NCBI GenBank assembly: GCA_001798265.1 | Contig: MGRR01000074.1 | Span: 1,477-10,729, forward strand | Direction: 5' to 3' | Length of the DNA stretch: 9,253 bases | Origin: Deltaproteobacteria bacterium RIFCSPHIGHO2_12_FULL_43_9 | GTDB taxonomy: Bacteria > Bdellovibrionota > O2-12-FULL-43-9 | In this document: in pieces, positions 6,267 to 9,253 of the stretch | Layout of the letters: each line of letters starts with the position of its first letter | Numbering within the stretch: position 1 is the stretch's first letter | The notes under the pieces: generated by a model | Database searches by the model: none | What the model saw: only the letters and a program-made list of their open reading frames with translations | What the model was told of the DNA's origin: nothing | Made by a program: the position numbers and the translations under genes

Positions 6267-6956
6267 ATGAACAAATGTTCAAATTTCATTACGCTTTCTT
6301 ACATGGTTGTCGTTGCCCTTTTTATTACATCGTGTTCAAAAGATAACGGTAGTGGCGCGAATAGTGCGACCGCATCAACTACAACAACCACACCACCTAC
6401 GACATCCCCCTGTGATGTGTACGCAATAGAAGCAAGAGGTTTACCTGGGGAAGAACTAATGAGGGTAGTTGATTCAAGGAATAATATAAGCGATATGACC
6501 ATAGAGGGTTTTTCAATGGTCTCGAATCCCGCTGAATCAAGGGAATATTTCTCCTTTGACGCAAAACAAAAAGATTCAACTGGTGGAACAATCGCAGGGA
6601 TGACACTTGCAATGAATAATCCGGCTCCCCCAACATTTACACTATTTAATATTGGCCGTGCCGACAGAGGGGACACTCCACCAATCTGCGGAAGGAGTAC
6701 CATTGTTACAACCGATCGTGATCCATGGACAACAAATGGTCTCTACATGGGAATTGACACACCCGCTTTGTATTATGGGACAGTCATCGGAGGAAGAAAT
6801 GTGCAATTTGAGTATGCAGTTTATAAAGGCGTCGCCTATTTGGTATTTAGAAATGTGCCTGCTGATAATCATCTTGAATCATCATGGCGGCCTTACCAGG
6901 CGGAGACATTTAACATATATTTTAAGTCTCTGGACCCAGAGTACTTTACGCAATAG
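6267..6956 (+). CDS. Predicted outer-membrane lipoprotein, family unknown
   Basis: The 229-residue product starts with a lipoprotein signal peptide: MNKCSNF, a hydrophobic core (YMVVVALFI), and the lipobox ITSC with the modified cysteine at residue 23. Ser at +2 would direct it to the outer membrane by the Lol rule. Next comes a low-complexity Ser/Thr/Pro linker (ATASTTTTTPPTTSP, near 34-48), typical of surface or periplasmic tethers. The remaining domain of about 180 residues has two cysteines (SPCDVY and PPICGRS) that could pair, and I recognise no family. ATG 6267 is chosen because GGAGGTGA lies directly upstream; a TTG at 6255 overlaps that site and is unlikely. This is the only plus-strand gene here. 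It converges on murC, with 45 bases between the stops, and is divergent from the secreted-protein gene, with which it may form a functional pair, though that is unproven. Confidence 0.82.
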   Translation: MNKCSNFITLSYMVVVALFITSCSKDNGSGANSATASTTTTTPPTTSPCDVYAIEARGLPGEELMRVVDSRNNISDMTIEGFSMVSNPAESREYFSFDAKQKDSTGGTIAGMTLAMNNPAPPTFTLFNIGRADRGDTPPICGRSTIVTTDRDPWTTNGLYMGIDTPALYYGTVIGGRNVQFEYAVYKGVAYLVFRNVPADNHLESSWRPYQAETFNIYFKSLDPEYFTQ

Positions 6957-6975
6957 CAGTCCTTACTCGTAATAG

Positions 6976-7023
6976 AAAAAATAAAGCCACTCCCATGAGC
7001 ATTAATTATTTAAACAAGGGAGT
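6976..7023 (-). terminator. Possible terminator at the new murC end
   Basis: On the minus strand ACTCCC (in the last murC codons) can pair with GGGAGT 23 bases later, followed by GGC and TTTATTTTTT. The loop is unusually long for an intrinsic terminator, so efficiency is doubtful. It is created by the block-derived sequence and would stop murG-murC transcripts before the lipoprotein antisense. Confidence 0.27.
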
Positions 7024-8402
7024 CCTTTTTCCTCTAATAGATTTAAAATCTCGGGACCGGTTTTTGAGATATCTCCGGCGCCCATAGTTATAACAATGTC
7101 ATTTTTCTTGAGGAGTGGCCAGAGGGTCTTTGGGATATCAACCCGGTTTGCGCAATATAGAGCGCACTTATGTCCGCGCTTACCAATAGCCTCTATGAGG
7201 GCCTTTCCGGTTATTCCAGGAATGGGGTCCTCCGATGCCGGGTAGATTTCGGAGAGCAAAAGGATGTCTACACCATCGAAGCATTTGGTAAACTCTGAAA
7301 ATAGACTTTTTGTTCTTGAATATCTGTGTGGTTGAAAGGCCAGTACAATCCTCTGTGATGGATAAGCGGTTTTTGTAGCCTGAATAATTGCCCGGATCTC
7401 CGTGGGATGATGACCATAGTCATCTATTACAACCACATCCTTAAACTCTCCCTTGATAGTAAATCTTCTCTGAACCCCTCGGAATTCTTTTAAACCATCC
7501 TTGATTTTTTGGAATGGAATCCCAAGCGCTATTGCCACCGCGATAGCCGCTAATGAGTTTGTAACGTTATGTACTCCAGGCATTGGTAGGGTGATTGAAC
7601 CAAGGAGATCTTTTTTTCTGTAGCATTTATAAGAGGTTATTACACCATTATATTTAATATCAGAGGCCCTGTATTCCGCTTCCGGAGAAATTCCGTAGGT
7701 TATTACACTCGAATCAATTTTTGGAATAAGAGACCTGACATCCTGATTATCTATGCACAGAACAGCAGTTCCATTTTTGGGCAACCGGGAGAGGAATTTT
7801 AAAAAGGCCTCTTTGATTTCGGCTAAATCTTTATAATGATCCAGATGTTCCATGTCGATATTTGTGACAACAGCCATCTTGGGTGAGAGAAGGAGAAAAG
7901 AGCGGTCGCTTTCATCCGCTTCTGCAACGAGATATTTTCCCCCACCAAGTTTTGCATTAGATCCCAGAGCGTTTAGTTTTCCGCCAACTACTATCGTCGG
8001 GTCCAACCCCGCGTATGCCAGAATAGTGCCTACGAGCGATGTTGTTGTTGTTTTTCCATGCATTCCGGCAATGGCAATACCCTCTTTTACACGCATCAGC
8101 TCAGAGAGCATCTCGGCCCTTGGAATTACCTGTATCCTGCGCTTTTTTGCTTCTAAGACCTCCGGGTTGTCCTGTTTAATGGCAGATGATGTGACCACGA
8201 GCTTCGCGTCATTTATGTTGGTTGAATGATGACCAAGAAATATTTTTGCCCCCAATCCCTCCAGCCTTTTTGTTATATCTGAAGATGAAACATCGGAGCC
8301 ACTAATATTGTATCCGAGGTTGATGAGTAACTCCGCGATCCCGCTCATCCCGATGCCACCGATACCAACGAAGTGTATATTCTTAGGAAGTGGGGAGGTC
8401 AT
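7002..8402 (-). CDS. murC: UDP-N-acetylmuramate--L-alanine ligase MurC
   Basis: MurC adds L-alanine to UDP-MurNAc with ATP in the cytoplasm, the first step in building the stem peptide. The 466-residue protein is complete. It shows the N-terminal UDP-binding fold FVGIGGIGMSGIAELL (11-26), the ATP P-loop GMHGKTTTT (113-121), VAEADESDRSF near 158-168, TNIDMEHLDHY, DDYGHHPTEI, AFQPHRYSRT, and the C-terminal VITMGAGDI. ATG 8402 overlaps the murG stop as ATGA, implying coupling. The last four residues (Cys-Leu-Asn-Asn) come from the inserted block; the remnant beside murB shows the original protein probably ended in Pro-Ser. Codons 421-462 are the duplicated segment. The enzyme should be functional, because the change affects only the extreme C-terminus, after the last conserved motif. 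It converges with the lipoprotein gene. Confidence 0.97.
   Translation of the reverse strand: MTSPLPKNIHFVGIGGIGMSGIAELLINLGYNISGSDVSSSDITKRLEGLGAKIFLGHHSTNINDAKLVVTSSAIKQDNPEVLEAKKRRIQVIPRAEMLSELMRVKEGIAIAGMHGKTTTTSLVGTILAYAGLDPTIVVGGKLNALGSNAKLGGGKYLVAEADESDRSFLLLSPKMAVVTNIDMEHLDHYKDLAEIKEAFLKFLSRLPKNGTAVLCIDNQDVRSLIPKIDSSVITYGISPEAEYRASDIKYNGVITSYKCYRKKDLLGSITLPMPGVHNVTNSLAAIAVAIALGIPFQKIKDGLKEFRGVQRRFTIKGEFKDVVVIDDYGHHPTEIRAIIQATKTAYPSQRIVLAFQPHRYSRTKSLFSEFTKCFDGVDILLLSEIYPASEDPIPGITGKALIEAIGKRGHKCALYCANRVDIPKTLWPLLKKNDIVITMGAGDISKTGPEILNLLEEKGLPCLNN
7016..7143. repeat. Direct repeat copy B: 3' end of the complete murC
   Basis: This is the second copy of the 128-base segment at 3663-3790, here as codons 421-462 of complete murC, same orientation, two synonymous differences. 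On the low-coordinate side it leads into block DNA (TTTAAATAATTAA at the murC end) instead of the murB start. Together the copies mark the left and right junctions of the inserted block. Confidence 0.97.
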
Positions 8403-9253
8403 AGGAACAACTTTAAGATTTTTGTTGAGGCGTCATGTTTATGCCAGGTGCTTATATTTTGCGCCATAGATTCAAGCTCATGAAAATTTGAACGATAATG
8501 ATTAATAATAGAAATCAGCTTTTGTGCTGTCAAATCAGATTGAATTATTAACTTTGCTCCACCAATTTTTTCTATCTCTTTCGCGTTAGTAAACTGGTGA
8601 TTATCGGCAGCGAATGGAAACGGAACGAAGATTGCCGGTCTGTGGGAAGCCGCTAATTCTGAGATTGTGGTCGCGCCCGCCCTGCTTATTATTAATGAGC
8701 ATCTTTTGTAGAAGTTTGGCATATCCGTGATGAAGGGTGATACCTCAGCCTCTTTCCCTAATTGCGTGTAGCTTTTGCTGACCCACCCGAAATCGAGTTT
8801 TCCTGTTTGGTGAATAATATGAATATCGTGTGGGATTTGTGGAAGCGCCTCTACTACCAGTTGATTTAATCTTCTTGCCCCTTGGCTTCCACCTAAAATT
8901 CCCATGGTAAATTGGGATGGGGTGGGTAGTGGTGAGGGGAAGAAGGAGCTACGCACTGGATTTCCGGTCACTACAACCTTCCCTGGGGGGAAATATTTCT
9001 TTGCCTCTTCAAACGCAATAAAGATGTGATTTACAATTTTACCCAGGATGCGATTTGTAAAACCGGCGATAGAATTGTTTTCCAAAATTCCTGTTTTATA
9101 TTTAAAAATTTTTGCGGCTAAAATCACAGGTCCGGAGGAGTAGCCGCCAAGTCCAATTACCGCGTCAGGCTTAAATCGCTTTACCAGAAAACAGCTCTTT
9201 AAAAACGCGAACGGTAACTGAATCAGCGTTTTAATCGTTTGCCAGATTCCCAC
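8399..9253 (-). CDS. murG: MurG, lipid II-forming GlcNAc transferase, 5' end cut by window edge
   Basis: MurG transfers GlcNAc from UDP-GlcNAc to lipid I on the inner face of the cytoplasmic membrane, making lipid II. The C-terminal 284-285 codons are present; about 75 residues of the N-terminal domain, including the first glycine-rich loop, are beyond the window. The first codon seen (GTG) is internal, not a start. Motifs: AVIGLGGYSSGPVILAA (second glycine loop), ENNSIAGFTNRIL, VTGNPVR, GILGGSQGARRLN (third glycine loop), IIHQTGK, SRAGATTISELAA (nucleotide-sugar binding), and VPFPFAADNHQFTNA. All are standard for the GT28 family. The TGA stop overlaps the murC ATG. It is the first dcw gene visible in transcription order. 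Confidence 0.97.
   Translation of the reverse strand: MGIWQTIKTLIQLPFAFLKSCFLVKRFKPDAVIGLGGYSSGPVILAAKIFKYKTGILENNSIAGFTNRILGKIVNHIFIAFEEAKKYFPPGKVVVTGNPVRSSFFPSPLPTPSQFTMGILGGSQGARRLNQLVVEALPQIPHDIHIIHQTGKLDFGWVSKSYTQLGKEAEVSPFITDMPNFYKRCSLIISRAGATTISELAASHRPAIFVPFPFAADNHQFTNAKEIEKIGGAKLIIQSDLTAQKLISIINHYRSNFHELESMAQNISTWHKHDASTKILKLFL

Larger units (their letters stand above)
3791..7015. mobile_element. Inserted block splitting murC from murB, bracketed by murC 3'-end direct repeats
   Basis: About 3.2 kb of DNA unrelated to cell wall genes lies between two direct copies of the murC 3' end. One repeat plus the block makes a 3353-base unit. Removing one unit by recombination between the copies would exactly restore murC-murB adjacency with the TTGA overlap. 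It contains a secreted-protein gene and a lipoprotein gene in divergent orientation, plus long non-coding stretches, unlike the compact host operon. The complete murC ends in a block-derived tail (Cys-Leu-Asn-Asn), as expected if an element brought a replacement gene end, like e14 in E. coli icd. I see no integrase, transposase, replication gene or terminal inverted repeat. It may be a degenerate integrated element, a passenger needing a recombinase in trans, or a circle integrated by homologous recombination. The insertion structure is seen; the mechanism is inferred. Confidence 0.7.

Noticed and set aside
3663..7143. Insertion sequence or transposon with target-site duplication
   Set aside because: A 128-base duplication is far longer than transposon target duplications. 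There is no transposase and no terminal inverted repeat at 3791 or 7015.
7002..8402. murC disrupted by the insertion
   Set aside because: The frame is complete at 466 codons with every conserved motif; only the last few residues differ from the displaced end.
1..9253. CRISPR array, tRNA or rRNA genes
   Set aside because: No regularly spaced repeats, no cloverleaf-like segments and no rRNA-like conserved blocks were seen on either strand.

Overview
The window is a segment of a bacterial division and cell wall (dcw) cluster, read almost entirely on the minus strand. In transcription order, from high to low coordinates, it holds murG (5' end outside the window), murC, a foreign-looking block, murB, ddl, ftsQ and ftsA (3' end outside the window). 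The genes are tightly packed: murG/murC share ATGA, murB overlaps the tail of a murC remnant through TTGA, murB/ddl share TAATG, and ddl/ftsQ overlap by about 11 bases. A predicted outer-membrane lipoprotein and a periplasmic-type signal peptide point to a Gram-negative (diderm) bacterium. The order murG-murC-murB-ddl-ftsQ-ftsA is common in Proteobacteria and related uncultured diderms, but I cannot name the taxon from sequence alone.

The unusual part is between murC and murB, which should be adjacent. The last 42 codons of murC occur twice in direct orientation: as the real 3' end of murC (7016-7143) and as a detached fragment directly abutting murB (3663-3790). The copies are 128 bases long with two differences, both synonymous. 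Between them lies about 3.2 kb of unrelated DNA. This layout resembles elements that integrate into the 3' end of a protein gene, bring a replacement 3' end, and leave the displaced end as a remnant (E. coli e14 in icd is the classic case). No integrase, transposase or terminal inverted repeat is visible.

The block carries a divergently arranged pair of exported proteins: a secreted protein of about 512 residues (4361-5899, minus) and a 229-residue lipoprotein (6267-6956, plus). I recognise neither family. It also carries about 520 bases with no convincing gene (3838-4360), holding a nested GATAC/GTATC palindrome cluster and an ATTCCGG hairpin repeat, and a divergent intergenic region (5900-6266).

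Functionally, MurG, MurC, MurB and Ddl make the peptidoglycan precursor, and FtsQ and FtsA belong to the divisome. The block separates murB-ddl-ftsQ-ftsA from their usual upstream transcription and includes a gene pointing the other way. The downstream essential genes therefore need a promoter inside the block or read-through from the secreted-protein gene. An ATG supplied by the block lies in frame with the murC remnant, giving a 59-codon reading frame whose stop overlaps the murB start. This may preserve translational coupling.
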